From the NCBI GenBank assembly GCA_037576215.1, contig JBANDB010000009.1, forward strand, positions 2,604,001-2,668,000: 64,000 nt of DNA, in the 5' to 3' direction. Below the pieces are notes generated by a model. That model was not told the origin of the DNA, did no database searches, and saw only the letters and a program-made list of their open reading frames with translations. Within the stretch, counting starts at the first letter, position 1, and each line of letters opens with the position of its first letter. The translations under genes and the position numbers were made by a program. Below are positions 1-12,189 of the stretch, in pieces. The DNA comes from Armillaria gallica (taxonomy: Eukaryota; Basidiomycota; Agaricomycetes; Agaricales; Physalacriaceae).

Positions 1-274
1 TCCGTCAGGCTACCATTCGAGGCATGGGCGACAACGGAATATCTAGGAGGTGCGTTAAACGAGTGGTCCATTTGATGCAGGGGATGGGGGTTAGTGGCGA
101 TGAATGAGGGAAAAGTATAATACATCTGGCAGCTTTACATAAGAAAGGAAAGGCACAAACAAAGACCAGGAAATAACAAGCCAGCATCATTGTGTTACTG
201 TTGCAGTAGAGATAGAAAAAGGGAATTGAAAGAGATACTAAGTAGTTTTTATTTTAATTAGGCGTGGAGGCTTC

Positions 275-1650
275 AAACACACAAGCCATCCAATTTCGGC
301 TGAATCGAAATAGAAAGTATAGTAGAATTGTATGTCACAGTAAATGAGAAAAGGAATGAAACTCGTGCGGAAAATAAGCTAGATCATCTGTAGATGGAGA
401 TACGAACTCAACAACACAAGGTATTTGGTAGACATTCACCGTTCACGACAAGAAATCGGCGTCAAGCACAGGGAAAACCTTTATGTGCGCAGAAGGGTGC
501 AGACAACAGAAGCAAGTCGTGGGGCAAGTCCTTGAGCAACTTCCGGGGAAAACCCTACCACCAGTAAAAGGCTGTCCTTCGAAGCGCTGTAAATAACAGG
601 TGATAACCTGCTAGGTAAGAAGCGGAATCAGTACGAGTAACGTCAAGGGAAAATAGTAGACCAATGTTTAGATTAAATGATCCATTATGAGGTCATCTCC
701 GTCAGACGAATCGTAACTGAACATGGACACATCCCGGGGTAACCTTCATCGAGGATAACCACGCATGCACTGGGATGTATTCCTGTTGGCATATCTGAGT
801 CTGAGTCGCCCAGCAAAAGAAGAAGGCATACGTCGAAAAAATATATGTACACTCACAAGGACCGTGCGATGGAAACATCAAGGATAGCGGACGCGATGAC
901 AACATGCGGCTACAGTCGAGGAGAACGACATTAGGACTACAAATACAACGGACTGATGAGCCTATTGTACGATTTCTGGACAAGTAAGAGCGACGCACAA
1001 ATCGGGCTTCGCCAATTCCGTGAGTATCAACTCGACGGACGAGGACCTTCACAGCGCGACCAAGATGAAGACAAATGAGGGGACACCTAAAATATTAAAT
1101 ATTATCAGAACAACCATTCGTCTATCCAGGATATAGAAACGCACCATGCCTCTTGGTCCTACTATCCATCTCCGTCCTCGTATACTCCGATATTCACAAA
1201 TTCACTGCAATGTTGTCGATATGAGCAAAAGCCTACGAGGAGGATAAGGAAGCGACCACTCGCCAGTATCAAATCCAGCATCTCAACCCTGTGAGTCGAT
1301 TCTCCACAAGAAAACTTGACATGATTACCATCCCAGACAAGAGCAGCTGAAGCGAGCGCCCTAGTGCTGAATTTCGATGGGTGCCGGTGACAAGAGAAGA
1401 AGACCATGGGAATGTTATCTCTCGGCTACATTTGGTGCCCAAAATCATTAACTCCCCTAAATCCGCGGCTCGGGGAGATAAGGAATTTGATGCCATATCT
1501 GATTCCCACCATCACTTTCTCATGCCTTCTCCCCTTGCCTCACCCACTGTGTCCGTTAAGTGTTGGATTGTTCCTTGTAGCCTCAGCAATGAGTACATCT
1601 TCAATTTTGCATTCAGTGTTGTCATTTTACGGCCCACTTAGATACTTAGA
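275..1650 (+). repeat. Dispersed repeat family R, copy 1
   Basis: First of ten copies of a non-coding repeat. The order within a full copy is: a stretch matching the last codons and 3' UTR of the F-box genes at 20.9-22.5 and 29.0-30.6 kb, a decayed tRNA-like segment (about 510-580), a region with a 116-codon open frame on the minus strand (702-1052), then a segment starting at the CACCATGCCTCTTGG block near 1144 and ending near 1640. The strand given is the orientation of this copy. No terminal inverted repeats or target-site duplication were found by eye. Confidence 0.85.
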
Positions 1651-2034
1651 GAGTTATGAAATTGAGCGTCGATTGCACGTCGTAAGGTCAGTTCGACTTG
1701 AGTTTGACCATTTGAATTTGTTGGACGGAAATCAATGATCGGTATACAATCAGAGTGCCAACTTATACTGCGGTAGTGTGGCTTGGCTAGCACAGATACA
1801 GTTGTACCTCTGCTTGCATCATTTTCGATGCTCGATGGCTAAAGTCCATTTCCCTACGTTACGTCCCTGACTATCGTACTCCATTAAGTGCTCCCACCTC
1901 GATGCTTCGGTGTGTGGCGTCACCGTGGGTCATTCCAAGCTTTGCTTTGTTGGTTATTTTTAGGAAACTCTTTCATGCAGAGTGTATAAATGTCTTAATG
2001 CCAAAATTATTGAGTGCATTTGTTACCCATCACC
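1651..2034. other. Unassigned region, probable promoter of the next gene
   Basis: No coding exon is visible. The part just before the ATG at 2035 has a TATAAAT-like run (about 1984) and matches the upstream region of the minus-strand gene starting at 15113, including a shared run around the 'ctctttcatgcagagt' string. It is probably a promoter copied together with the first exons. Confidence 0.4.
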
Positions 2035-4378
2035 ATGTCTACCTCCCCAAGAAATGCTTCTTTTCAGCCTTCTGGTCTTGAACTCTCTAACAATGAAATA
2101 CCCACCAACAGTATATCATCATCTGTTGCAAATGGAGACCACTTTTTTCCTCCAAGGCCCATTATGGTGAGTGCTGCTCTGTCTCTCATTCCAATCGTTG
2201 CTTACTTATATGTCTTTCAGCCCTCTACTCATCAAGTCTCAGTACCATCTTTTGTCATACCAATCTTCCTCTTGTTGAACATTTCTTTGTAGTTTCAATC
2301 CATGTCTGATCCCTCTTCGCTCCCGGCTGTCGCTTTTCCTTGCTCTGAGAGGCCGATGCTGCTTGGTCTTTCTACCTCCCCCCATCCAACCGACCACCCT
2401 AGGTGCGATAGCTCAGAGGTCACACGCCACTTGCTATCGTCTCCTCTCCCGGTACGTTTGTCTATTGATACCTGCAAACCAATTGCTCATCGTCCAGTAT
2501 TCTTTCCATGTCCAGGTTTGTGTAAAGTGTCGTCTTGACAAAATTGTGCCCTACATCCCCAACATCGACGCTGAAGGCATCCTTCATTCTGGTCCTTCTC
2601 CCTCCATCAAGGCACTGGTGCCTGCTATCGCTCAAGATATTCCTCCCCTTCAACTATATCTATCTACCTTAAACCAGCTCTCCAAAGAAATCTCTGACAT
2701 GCGCAATCGGGTCCGACATCTTTGTCCTGTCAACCTTTGTTCAGAATTTTGTCATGATCACACTGTGCCCTCCACCCCCTGCCCTACTGATGCTGCCCTT
2801 TCTCCTGATCCATCGCCATCTATCAAGGGGCTTCCCCTCACTATCGCGCACGATATCATACCCTTTCAAGCGGACCTAGATCAATTATTTCGCGACATTT
2901 CTGACAGGTGCAGTCATGTGCGAAAAAAAATAGAATACCACGAAGCTGCTCTTGTGCCTATCCAATCCCTTCCTACGGATCTTCTTATTGACATATTTAT
3001 GTTGGTACCGGTGAATGCCCTGAAGCCCCTATCTTCCCCATGGATCTTTGGCCAGGTCTGCGTGGCCTGGAGGTCGCTTTCTTTTTCCTCTCCATCCCTC
3101 TGGTCGCGAATCATCATTGACAACTTTTACGGACTTCCTGGGCCCAAAGTTGAGGCCGCCCTCAAGATATACTTGTTTCGTTCCAAGGCTCATCCTCTTT
3201 CCTTCTGCCTCGACTCGCTTACCTTTCCCGATCCTGCCGGAGACTTCAACCCTATCACCCATCTAAGCATCATTGTGGCCCATGCATCGCATTGGACTTC
3301 TGTCCAGCTTGATGTGACTTCGAGTCAACTTACGAAGCTTTTGGAAATGATTCATGAGCCACCACGCTGTATTTGCATCTTGGAGATATATGTGCACGAG
3401 GACCCTTATGATGGGGAGTCATATCTCCTGTACAAGCCGACGTTTTCCTTGTCGCCCATTGCTCATGGCACCATATATGGTGTGTCCACGTCTATGCTCC
3501 CCATCTTTCTTGGCAAGCTCACAACTTTATGCTGTGAGCTGAAGGAACCCTTGGGTTTGACCAAGATATTGGAACAGGCAACAGAGTTAGAGATGCTGCA
3601 CATTGTTCCTGAACCCAGTGTCGGTTCTAGCGACAGTCTTAAGTCCTATGGGCCAACCGTGTATCATCCAATTCTACGTCGTCTTACCATTTTTGTCTAT
3701 CAGACACAAAGATATGTTTTTCCAGTGGTCCCCATCAGCGTTGACTCAATTTCTATATCAGGATTACGTGAGCTTGAACTTATCACACATGACATACCTG
3801 GGATTGCGTTCATGCCTCTGTTTGATTCAGAAAATATGGCCCGTATTCATTGCCTGTTACAGCGATCAGGGTGTGCGCTGGACATCTTGCGCATCCATTC
3901 CCCCCTCCTGTGGAGCGATGTTTTGCCTATCCTTGCAGCACAATGGCAGTCGCTGACGACCTTACATCTGTTTGTTAACACAGACATCGCACTACAATTG
4001 TTTCGTGCTTTGAGCGCAGAAAGTAACACACCACGAAGACCCGCTGCAATAGACACTATTCTATTACCGAATCTGCAGCACTTGACTCTTTCAGAAGAAC
4101 CTCGCATTGGGACTGATATTGGGATGATGAAATCCATTGGTGCACTGTACAATGCAATTTTATCACGTTGGGGTCGTCCAGACGTCAAACAGCTTGCCTG
4201 TTTGAGGTTGATTCTTGTTGACCAGCCGCTGGAGGCCCTGTGACATAACCCCGCCACTGGATTTGGATTGCTACATTTGATCAGGCTAAAGAGCTTCATT
4301 TTGAATGTGAATTTCTTAGTTGGTGGTGATGATATCCTTGAAGCAGGTGGATGGCTGGAATTATTAGGCAAGGAATAA
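2035..4378 (+). CDS. F-box protein, chimeric gene model (about 707 aa)
   Basis: Model: exons 2035-2166, 2221-2235, 2293-2451, 2516-4239 and 4285-4378; all junctions keep frame. Exon 4 carries a clear Agaricomycete F-box (LPTDLLIDIFMLVP, then WRSLSFSSPSLW), followed by about 400 residues of leucine-rich, LRR-like sequence. F-box proteins are substrate adaptors of SCF ubiquitin ligases; the substrate here is unknown. Exons 1-3 match the first exons of the coiled-coil gene at 14163-15113 (both start MSTSPRNAS, with introns at the same places), so the N-terminus appears captured. The part before the F-box holds an internal duplication (about 2568-2725 and 2788-2935, both with PSPSIK and an ISD-type motif). 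The last intron (4240-4284) is short and least certain; without it the protein ends at 4243. Translation could also start within exon 4. Confidence 0.72.
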
Positions 4379-4615
4379 ATTCTAGATAAAGGCTCGGAAC
4401 ATGTCCTATCTTGTCATATATATTCATTTTCCAGTCATGATCAAGGAGTCCTTATGAAACTCCGGGGAATAACGAGTGGGTCAGTGCATTTACACTGAGT
4501 GTCTCTGTTCGCATTGATGAGATGTGCAGTAGCACGATACAGAATAGCTTAGAACTACTCGAAGATTATTAGCCAACATCAAATCATGATGGTGAGCGTG
4601 AGATGTACTCAATAA
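4379..4615. other. Intergenic, nothing recognised
   Basis: AT-rich spacer between the F-box gene and the 3' edge of the inverted segmental duplication. No exon or repeat copy was recognised. Confidence 0.4.
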
Positions 4616-7092
4616 CTCACATTTCATCTTGCATATGCATCGAGGCAGTGTCGTAGTGGCGTAAATGTCGACCCAGGTCCTCCATTCTGTCAAGTTATCG
4701 TCAATTGATGCATGTCACAGGGTACTAGCAAACATCTTCAAGCTCGCCAGCTTCTTTGGAAAGCCCTGCTCTGCATAGGCGGGTCTGATCCTTCCAACTC
4801 TCAGCGAGTCGAAGTAGAGTTGATATGAGAATGATGCTGCTCTCTGCCCTCTGGTCCTTTTCGCAGGTCTCTGTTCACTTGCCAATTGATTGACAAACAG
4901 CCGCTCTTTGGTGAAGGACTGACCCAAACCCAACGCACAAGGGGCCAAATTTTATCGTCAAAATAATTCCCCGTCTATATGCCTACCAGGTATGATCGTC
5001 GGGCACTCATCCGCTAGCGATATGGTATGATTTCTGCAATTTGAGGTGTGGACATTACTCCTTCGTAATGTTGGATGGCAAACGTCCGAGTTTGTCAGTG
5101 GGATAGAACTCTGCATGGAATGGGACTATTAACACCCTTCGGGAAGTATAGTATTTCTGACCGAGACGGTGCCGAGGATGGCGGGCAGAGGCATGGATGT
5201 ATTTTTACTCGGTGAATAGGCGAAAGGCAACGTTCCAAGTTCTTCCAATCTGTTGAATATCGGTCATCGGTGAGCCAAACTCTTTCTTTCCCCCTGACAC
5301 AGTACCAATTAATGTCCAGTTCCGTTAGGTCCATAGCTAACTTGATACTTTTTCGGGTCGTATCAACAAAGGTTGCAAAACAACATGCACACTGCTACTT
5401 CTATCCTTCAGTTTTGCTCTATATACACTACTTTGAAAAAAGGAGAAAGCCGTGTGATGGGGCATCCAGCTACCATTTTCCATTAAACATCGAAGTGTTC
5501 GATCGGAAGTCCTGGCTCTTTGCGATATAAACTCTGTATATGATACTGGTATCTCACAGAATTCATCTGGTGTCTCCTGTTTTGTCCCCACTTTAGGTAT
5601 GTAAGCTCCTGGTTCATTGGTAACGGCTCAAGAGATGACACCGTCCCCAGTAGGATCGTCGCTCTACCCCTTGCGTTGGTCCTTTTCCGTCGTGATGCGC
5701 TTAGGTGTACACCCTCGCGATCTGCTTCCCTTTCTCCAAAGCAATCTAACCACAAGCTGTAGCGTTCTCCTGCTCAAAACATCTACTTTGCTTCCCAGTA
5801 TTTTCTTGGGGCTTGCTTTTCTTAGCGCATCGCCGGTAGTCCTACAATACTTCCCTTCACGGTGTTTGTTTGGAGTGACATTCAGCCGAGCTTGCCATGC
5901 TGTTACTCCCCTCCAAGCTGATTTTTCGGATGTAAATCCTTCTCGAACTTGGAGTAATTCATCAAATGTCTACTGAATACACGTAGAAAGGAAGAACAGT
6001 TCTGTCTAGAAGATACTTGTAAAACGGTTCCAGCCATGTGCTCCTGGCCCCAGTGCATTTCGTTGACCTGCATCCTGACAGGGTGTAAATTCAAGGGCCA
6101 TTGTGTACATATGGTAGTAACTGAACTTACAACAAAGTTCATTACCAAGTGTGCATCCAAGTGGTCCCACCTTGTCGCCAAGTCTCCAAAACGATCGACT
6201 AGGTAAGAATGCATCGACGGGAACTAGGCCCGCATCAGGATAGAAGAAAAATATTGTGATTACGAGCTTACATCGTCTACGGTGCGTAGTTTGTCTTGGA
6301 GAGCCTCAAGCTCCATGCGAGTGTTGGCCAGACTAGTCTCAGCCAGCTGATCTCTCGTTCACGGTGTCGAGAGCTTGTTGAGTATCAGAGAGTTGTCGCT
6401 CCATAGAATTAATCTGGAAAGACCAATTCTGAGGATGAAATACTATACATTGAAAGTGATCGGGCTCACATGGTATCGTAAATCATCTGCACCCAGCATC
6501 TCCATTCGATGGGTGACAACACCGCTAAGCTATAAAGCTCCATGAGGTTGAGGAAGAAAATGAGCTCAGCAACAAACCTGATTACTGAGGCCATTTGTGA
6601 GAACATTTATGGCACCCTGGTGCTAGATGTTGACCGTGATATGTATGGCCAGACAACAACGAAATAGAAACACCTACCTTGGCCTCAGTGATGGCCATCG
6701 CGTGAAGATGGTCCTGTTTCAAAGCTTGTATTTCCCGTTGATGCTTGAAAGAGATAAGCCTTAGTAAAGATCCGCAAAGACCATCCGATACCTCATACCT
6801 TGACTTGACGTTCCCTTTTTTCTTTCAGAAGTTGGACAATGCGGTCACGGAGAGCTTGGACGTCCTTCTCCAAATTGATAATGCGAGTCTGCAAGAAGCA
6901 ACAGTCATCGGATAGTAATATAACAAAACCCAATTGGAGTACCTTTGATGCGTGGCCGTCACCCTCTTCAACGGGAGCTTCCCTTTTTGCTGTATTCACG
7001 GGCATAGCAGGGGCGTCGACAACATCCAGAGTAGACTGAGGCAGCATTGTAGCAGACAGATTGTGTGGAGAAAGGATAGCGGAGGTGTTCAT
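4616..7092 (-). pseudogene. Multi-exon coiled-coil gene, copy 1 (decayed)
   Basis: Starts at an ATG at 7092 (MNTSAILSPHN) with a TATA-like ATATATAAAG about 45 nt upstream (near 7130). A first exon of about 50 codons is followed by many exons of 15-48 codons separated by roughly 50-nt introns. The second exon is a heptad-type helix (DVQALRDRIVQLLKEK), later exons are also helical, and a basic exon follows (LRKASPKKILGSKVDVL, about 5650-5900). The last recognisable piece (4715-4948) contains RPAKRTRG and FPKKLASLKMF. The exon near 6350 has a one-base frameshift that puts a TGA in frame, and the copy at 49209-51611 has the same lesion. No known domain was recognised. The function is unknown; a structural or scaffold protein is the most that can be inferred. 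Confidence 0.6.
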
Positions 7093-7330
7093 GGCAGGAA
7101 TGTGGTGATCCCTTATGGCGAAACGGCTTTATATATCTGGGCGGAACAAAGGGAAGAAGTGACGCGGTGAGTGGCGAAAAAGGGTCCCATAACAAAGGCT
7201 CAAAGCATACACCGATAGGTAAGCTGACTACAATACATGAAAATTATATAAGTGCAGTCGGTGAATTTTGGCATTCACTGTGGTGTGCTGGCAACCAAGG
7301 CAGATGGGCGTATACTCGGTAGAAAATTAC
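4616..7330 (-). repeat. Segmental duplication, inverted copy of 48.97-51.62 kb
   Basis: The whole block, including the promoter region to about 7330 and the 3' part to about 4616, is mirrored on the other strand at 48.97-51.62 kb. Exons, introns and flanks are all retained, so this is a DNA-level duplication rather than retroposition. Small indels separate the copies. Confidence 0.85.
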
Positions 7331-7889
7331 AGTGCCCATGGTCACATAAATCTTATCTTATCTGTAATTTGCAATAACCCGATCTGGCATTTATAGCTTT
7401 TCCCGTGAGTAGGAGCGTCTTCCTTCGGATCCTCAGACTTGCCCATTTGATATTCACAGAATTGAGAAAGGGTCCAGAAACACCCATTACGTTATGTGAA
7501 ACCACAGGTCCAGCCTGACACTGCAGCTAGGATATAGCTTCAGTCAAGAATAATGTCACACAAAGTGAAGCTGCAGAAGGGACACGAGGATGTATGTAGG
7601 TAGGAAATATAGTATGAAATGTAATCTGAGAACAAACGACGAGAAATAAGGGGAGAGAAATCTGCTTCGAGGTATGAGCTAGTCCAGCGGAGGAAGGACC
7701 GGCTGTACCGGAAGAGAGGAAGCTGGAAGTTCAGACTTGCGTAGTGGTGGATATTCGACAATGTCAAGGACAGTGACTTGACCACTACCAGGGACCAGTG
7801 CGCGCTTCACACACTGAGCAGTGGTATTGTCCCAGGAATGAGCTGATCATCGGCTATCGGAAAGAAGCGGCAAAAAAGATCGGCCATGG
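7331..7889. other. Unassigned region
   Basis: No conserved exon, known domain or repeat copy was recognised. An 81-codon minus-strand frame (7540-7785) lacks any similarity within the window and looks fortuitous. Confidence 0.35.
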
Positions 7890-9225
7890 GAGTTGGTGAA
7901 CATCCATGGTTCACAATAACAAATCGGCGTCAAGGGCAAGGAAAATCTGAATGCAGAAAGAAGGGTGCAGACACTGCAGAAGCGAGTCGCAGGGCGAGTG
8001 CTTGAGTGACTTGGGGAGGACCCAACCTCCAGTAAAAGGCTGTCATTCGAAACACCGGAAATAACAGGTGATAACCTGCTAGGTAAGAATCGGAATCAGT
8101 ATGAGCAACGTCAAGGGAAAATAATAGAGCAACATTTAGATTAAATGATCCATTATGAGGTCATCTCCGTCAGACGAATCGTAACTGGACGTGGACACGT
8201 CTCAGCGTAACCTTCATTGAGGATAACCACGCATGCACTGGGATGTATTCCTGTAGGCATATCTGAGTCTGAGTCACCTGGCAAAAGAAGAAGGCATATG
8301 TCGAAAAAATGTATGTACACTTGCGAGGACCATGCAATGGAAACATCAAGGATAGCAGATGCGATGACAACATGCAGCTACAGTCAAGGAGAACAACATT
8401 AGGACTACAAATACAACGGACTGATGAGCCTATTGTACGATTTCTGGACAAGTAAGAGTGACGCACGAATTGGGCTTCACCGATTCCATGAGTATCGACT
8501 CGACGGACGAGGACCTTCACAGCGTGACCAAGATGAAGACAAATGAGGGGACACCTAAAATATTAAATATTATCAGAACGACCATTCGTCTATCCAGGAC
8601 ATAGAAACGCACCATGCCTCTTGGTCCTACTATCCATCCCCATCCTCGTATACCCCAATATTCACAAATTCACAAATTCACTGCAATTTTGTCGATACAA
8701 GCAAGAGCCTACGAGGAGGATAAGGAAGCGACCACTTGCCAGCATCAAATCCAGCGTCTTGACCCTGTGAGTCGATTCTCCACAAGAAAACTTGACATGA
8801 TTACCATCCCAGATAAGAACAGCTGAAGCGAGCACCCTAGTGCTGAATTTCGATGGGTGCTGGTGACAAGAGAAGAAGACTGTGGGAATGCTATCTCTCG
8901 GCTACATTCGGTGCCCAAAATCATTAACTCCCCTAAATCCATGGCTCGGGGAGATAAGGAATTTGATGCTATATCTGATTCCTGCCATCACTTTCTCACG
9001 CCTTCTCCCCTTGCCTCACCCACTGTGTCCGTTAAGCGTAGGATTGTTCCTTGTAACCTCAGCAGCGAGTACGTCTTCAAATTTACATTCAGATATTGTC
9101 ATCTTACGGTCCACTTAACTACTTGGCATCACCTCCAAACTACATTTTCCTGGTCAGGGGGGCAGAACTGCCTACTGCGACCGGTCTTGGCATTCATGCC
9201 TAAACCGGGCTGGTCCATTTGCTGA
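7890..9225 (+). repeat. Dispersed repeat family R, copy 2
   Basis: Near full-length copy, from the 'aaatcggcgtcaagggcaag' block to 'gggctggtccattt'. The minus-strand 116-codon frame is open (8170-8520). On the plus strand a frame from the ATG at 8614 runs to 9225 with a single in-frame TGA near 8824. That TGA position is conserved in other copies and lies between a GTGAGT donor-like site and a possible acceptor. Confidence 0.85.
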
Positions 9226-9654
9226 ACCCAAAACAACATCGTACTCGCAGTTTTGAAGTTCTGCGCACTGCGACACTCCACCTTCCACGCCATCTGTACC
9301 ATTTAAGCCCATCAAGCATTGATGGGGAACTTCGTTCAAGTTCACTTCCAAGGCTCGATTCGGACTTCAGACTGTATCAGGCAAAAATAATTTCCCTCCA
9401 TAACCACCTAAAGGCTAAGACTAACCCTCGTCATGAAGGAGGACAATTAAGATCTGAGCTTCAAGTCCGTAGCAATTCAAATTTGGAGCGATGGAATGAT
9501 GACGCTTCTGTTTAGGCAGGCACCTTTAGCGGATCCGAATCTAAGTCAAAGACAAGGACTCTGCTTCTTACTTCCATTATGTTGTCGATACCAACGTTGA
9601 CTCAACAGGACGACGCAATACCATAGGCACTAGGCTTTTTATAAGGATCCAGTT
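9226..9654. other. Unassigned region
   Basis: Unique sequence after R copy 2. A 98-codon plus-strand frame (9219-9515) begins inside the repeat and has no recognisable motif. It is not called as a gene. Confidence 0.3.
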
Positions 9655-10203
9655 CTATGTCCAGAACCGTGGCAACATTGAGTAATACTGGCAGGCGGCA
9701 GCCCTATAAACGCAAGGATCCAAATGGTTCTTTTCATCCGTAATCAAGGCTGACAAGATCGACCATCGCAACACTATTCGTGATGAATAGCACCCATCCG
9801 GATCGACGGCAGCAATGATGGGCCATTCGTAGCCTCTATATCCAGCCCTGTCCCACTCTCCTAGCCCCAAAGTCGTCGCCTGAGTCTTCACTTGGCTCGG
9901 TGGAGGATCATCATCTATACGTGTGCCTCCATGCTTCATCTCGAAGGGTGATAAGGGATGTGTATCTGTGGCTCTCCCCATCATTTGTTACTACTTTTAA
10001 TACTGAGCGAGGGTACCTCAAGAGTCTTCCTTATCAGCTATATTTCGTTCTCTAGCGCCTACAAATTTCTGGATTGCAAAAGACGTGTACGTCGGATGTA
10101 GCTGAACTGCAAGGACATACTCAACGATATCGTGTGACGGACGATAGTAACACCATACCGGAGAAAGGATCATTCTGAGTCCTTTGTTGCGCCGCTTTCC
10201 CAA
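9655..10203 (-). CDS. Possible small two-exon gene, unknown
   Basis: Two consecutive minus-strand frames, 10018-10203 (ending ARERNIADKEDS) and 9655-9984 (109 codons; contains GYRGYEWPIIAAVDPDGCYS), are separated by about 35 nt with stops. Their composition is more protein-like than nearby random frames, but there is no recognisable domain, no paralogue in the window and no convincing splice pair. It could be the remains of a larger gene. Confidence 0.25.
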
Positions 10204-10595
10204 AGATGACCAGACCCTGTTTTCTTCTGCTCGTTATACCCTTGCCTGCGTTTCTGCTGGATGTGCCATTGGTAATGCGAAAAACTAGATAGGTTCGCTT
10301 GTTAAGTTGATCGTCATACAATAACACGGAATTAATCATTTCCTTTACAAACCTACATCGCAACAAAAAAGGATGCTATTATTAATAGCTGTATGATGAA
10401 CACTTACTCAGCCTATAGACCTTGTTATTTGTACTGCCGTTCTATGTTACTCTCAGCATCTGGCAGAAGTTACCAATATTTTGCGCGTACTCACTATCCG
10501 AGATAAGCCAGAAGCGAGGAATGAGTGGAATGGCTTATCAGAGGATAATACGCTGCAGCAGTGGTACATGCTGGTCAAATATTAAGGTTTATCAT

Positions 10596-11716
10596 TTATG
10601 GGAAGAGGCGGCACAACTCGGATTGTAACTGTGCCTGATGCACTGCGTCGATGCCCATCAACACAATGACGATGTCATGATGACTGACAGATACTACCGG
10701 CCGTTTAGTAATGCTAGTCCTGCAAGTGGGACAAGTGAACTGTTCAGCAAACCATTTCACTACACAGGAGCCACAGAAGCTGTGCCCACAGATAAGCCTA
10801 TGGAGGCAGTCAGTGGTTGTTTTACCTTGAATTGCCAACTCACAAAGTTGGCATGATTATTGTCCCCAGACAGATAGAGCAGTCTGTCAATGGGAGAACC
10901 TTCTGTTTCAGTAACCCTAGTCGAGAACGATCCTCTTGATATTCCCCATGAGTTCGAACAAGCTGCGCTCTTAAGGCCTCGATCTCCTACATACACCATC
11001 ATTTAGGAATCCTAAGTGATGTTTATAAATTGAAATAGATGAACATACCGCCATGAGATGTCTCTCAGTTGCTAAACGCACTTCAAAGGCGCTTTGACCT
11101 TCTTAAATAAGGGCACGAGCCTGGGCTAGGTCAGACTTTAATTGGGTGTTTTCCTGCCAGTTGGAAAAATTGAGCTGAGAGAGGTCACTAGAGATATGTG
11201 GGGCTTACCAACATAAGATTTCGCTCGTTTTCCAATCCCATTCCCAGGTGCTTCATAGCCCTATCCTTTGCGATACCGCACTCTTCCATATGAAGTTGCA
11301 GCTTGGCGGTTTCCTGCCAGCCATATATTATGACCTGGTAAAGGTACAGACAGAACACTTACCAGGTTGAGACGCACCTCAGTGTCAGCCAATCACTCAC
11401 GATACATATCCCTTTCTTTCTTGGCGGTGCTATACAGATGGATGTGGTGTTGAAGATCCTGAAAGCAGAACGAGTCAATGGATAGCATGATATAGGAATA
11501 TAAGGGAACTCAACTAGACTGTTTCTTATGGCCTCTGCTTCGTACTGCTCTGCAAGAACCTGGAATTTAGCAGCCTAGGCAGTATATCAGCAGGATCATG
11601 GCATATTTAGTCACAAGGCCAACCTTGTTCGGATCTTTCGTCATACTGGGCGCAGTCTTCAACCTACCAGTCACTCCGTTAGTAGTCGTCAAATTAGAGT
11701 TGGATGCTGGTGGCAT
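10596..11716 (-). pseudogene. Coiled-coil protein with C-terminal RING finger, decayed
   Basis: Starts at an ATG at 11716 (MPPASNSNLTTTNG). At least six exons with roughly 50-nt introns encode helical segments (ETAKLQLHMEEC, ENTQLKSDLAQARAL, IEALRAQLVRTHGEYQ). The last exons encode a C3HC4 RING: CSIC, then after an intron CGHSFCGSC and CPTC; all eight zinc ligands are present. Proteins of this layout are typically E3 ubiquitin ligases that recruit an E2 through the RING. Two in-frame stops lie in the coiled-coil part, a TGA at 11393-11395 and a TAA at 11103-11105, neither inside a convincing intron, so the gene is probably inactive. The frame ends at a TAA near 10596. The identity of the RING is sure; expression is not. 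Confidence 0.75.
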
Positions 11717-12189
11717 GACGGTGAAAAACTGGTTTGTGTTGAGTCTCAAGTCAAATATATACAGAGAGTGATCCATGCAGTGGCAGAGTGGCTCTGCCTA
11801 TATTGTTGAACAATCGCCATTCAGATCTGTTGTTCAATGTTAGTGTTCGCCCATTAGTATTACAATAACGGATAATCCAGTCCGCATGCCCACGTGTAAA
11901 GTATCTTCCAGCCGCGTTTGAATTCCGCGATAACGCAAAGTCACCACGATCTTTGACACAAGTGGCACTGCATAGTTCAAGGTAGTAGACCTACCAGGTG
12001 TTGAGGAGTATGATTGCGGTATTGGAACACTCGCTATATACTCGGGTCGAACCGCGGAGACCCCCTGCCTTTGGGCCGGTCGTTTAAACAGCTGAGCAAA
12101 ATCCCCACGCGACCGACAAGTTCTTAGTATGTATAGTATCAGGTCATTCCGTTATTATTGCAATAGCGCAGTGCCGCTCTCCTTGATAA
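11717..12189. other. Unassigned region with a short match to 34.68-34.74 kb
   Basis: Mostly unique sequence upstream of the RING gene. About 60 nt at 12125-12185 (including 'gccgctctccttgata') match 34675-34735, in the same orientation. No exon was recognised. Confidence 0.35.

Noticed and set aside
5..190. 61-codon minus-strand frame with a hydrophobic start at the window edge
   Set aside because: Short, no supporting context, and likely fortuitous.
702..1052. 116-codon minus-strand frame conserved in several R copies, as a protein gene
   Set aside because: It starts only with a GTG-type codon, differences between copies change the protein freely (many Arg replacements fitting CpG decay), and other copies break it. 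It is better explained as repeat sequence.
3847..4371. 174-codon minus-strand frame opposite the end of the F-box gene
   Set aside because: Antisense shadow of the leucine-rich coding exon, with no motif of its own.
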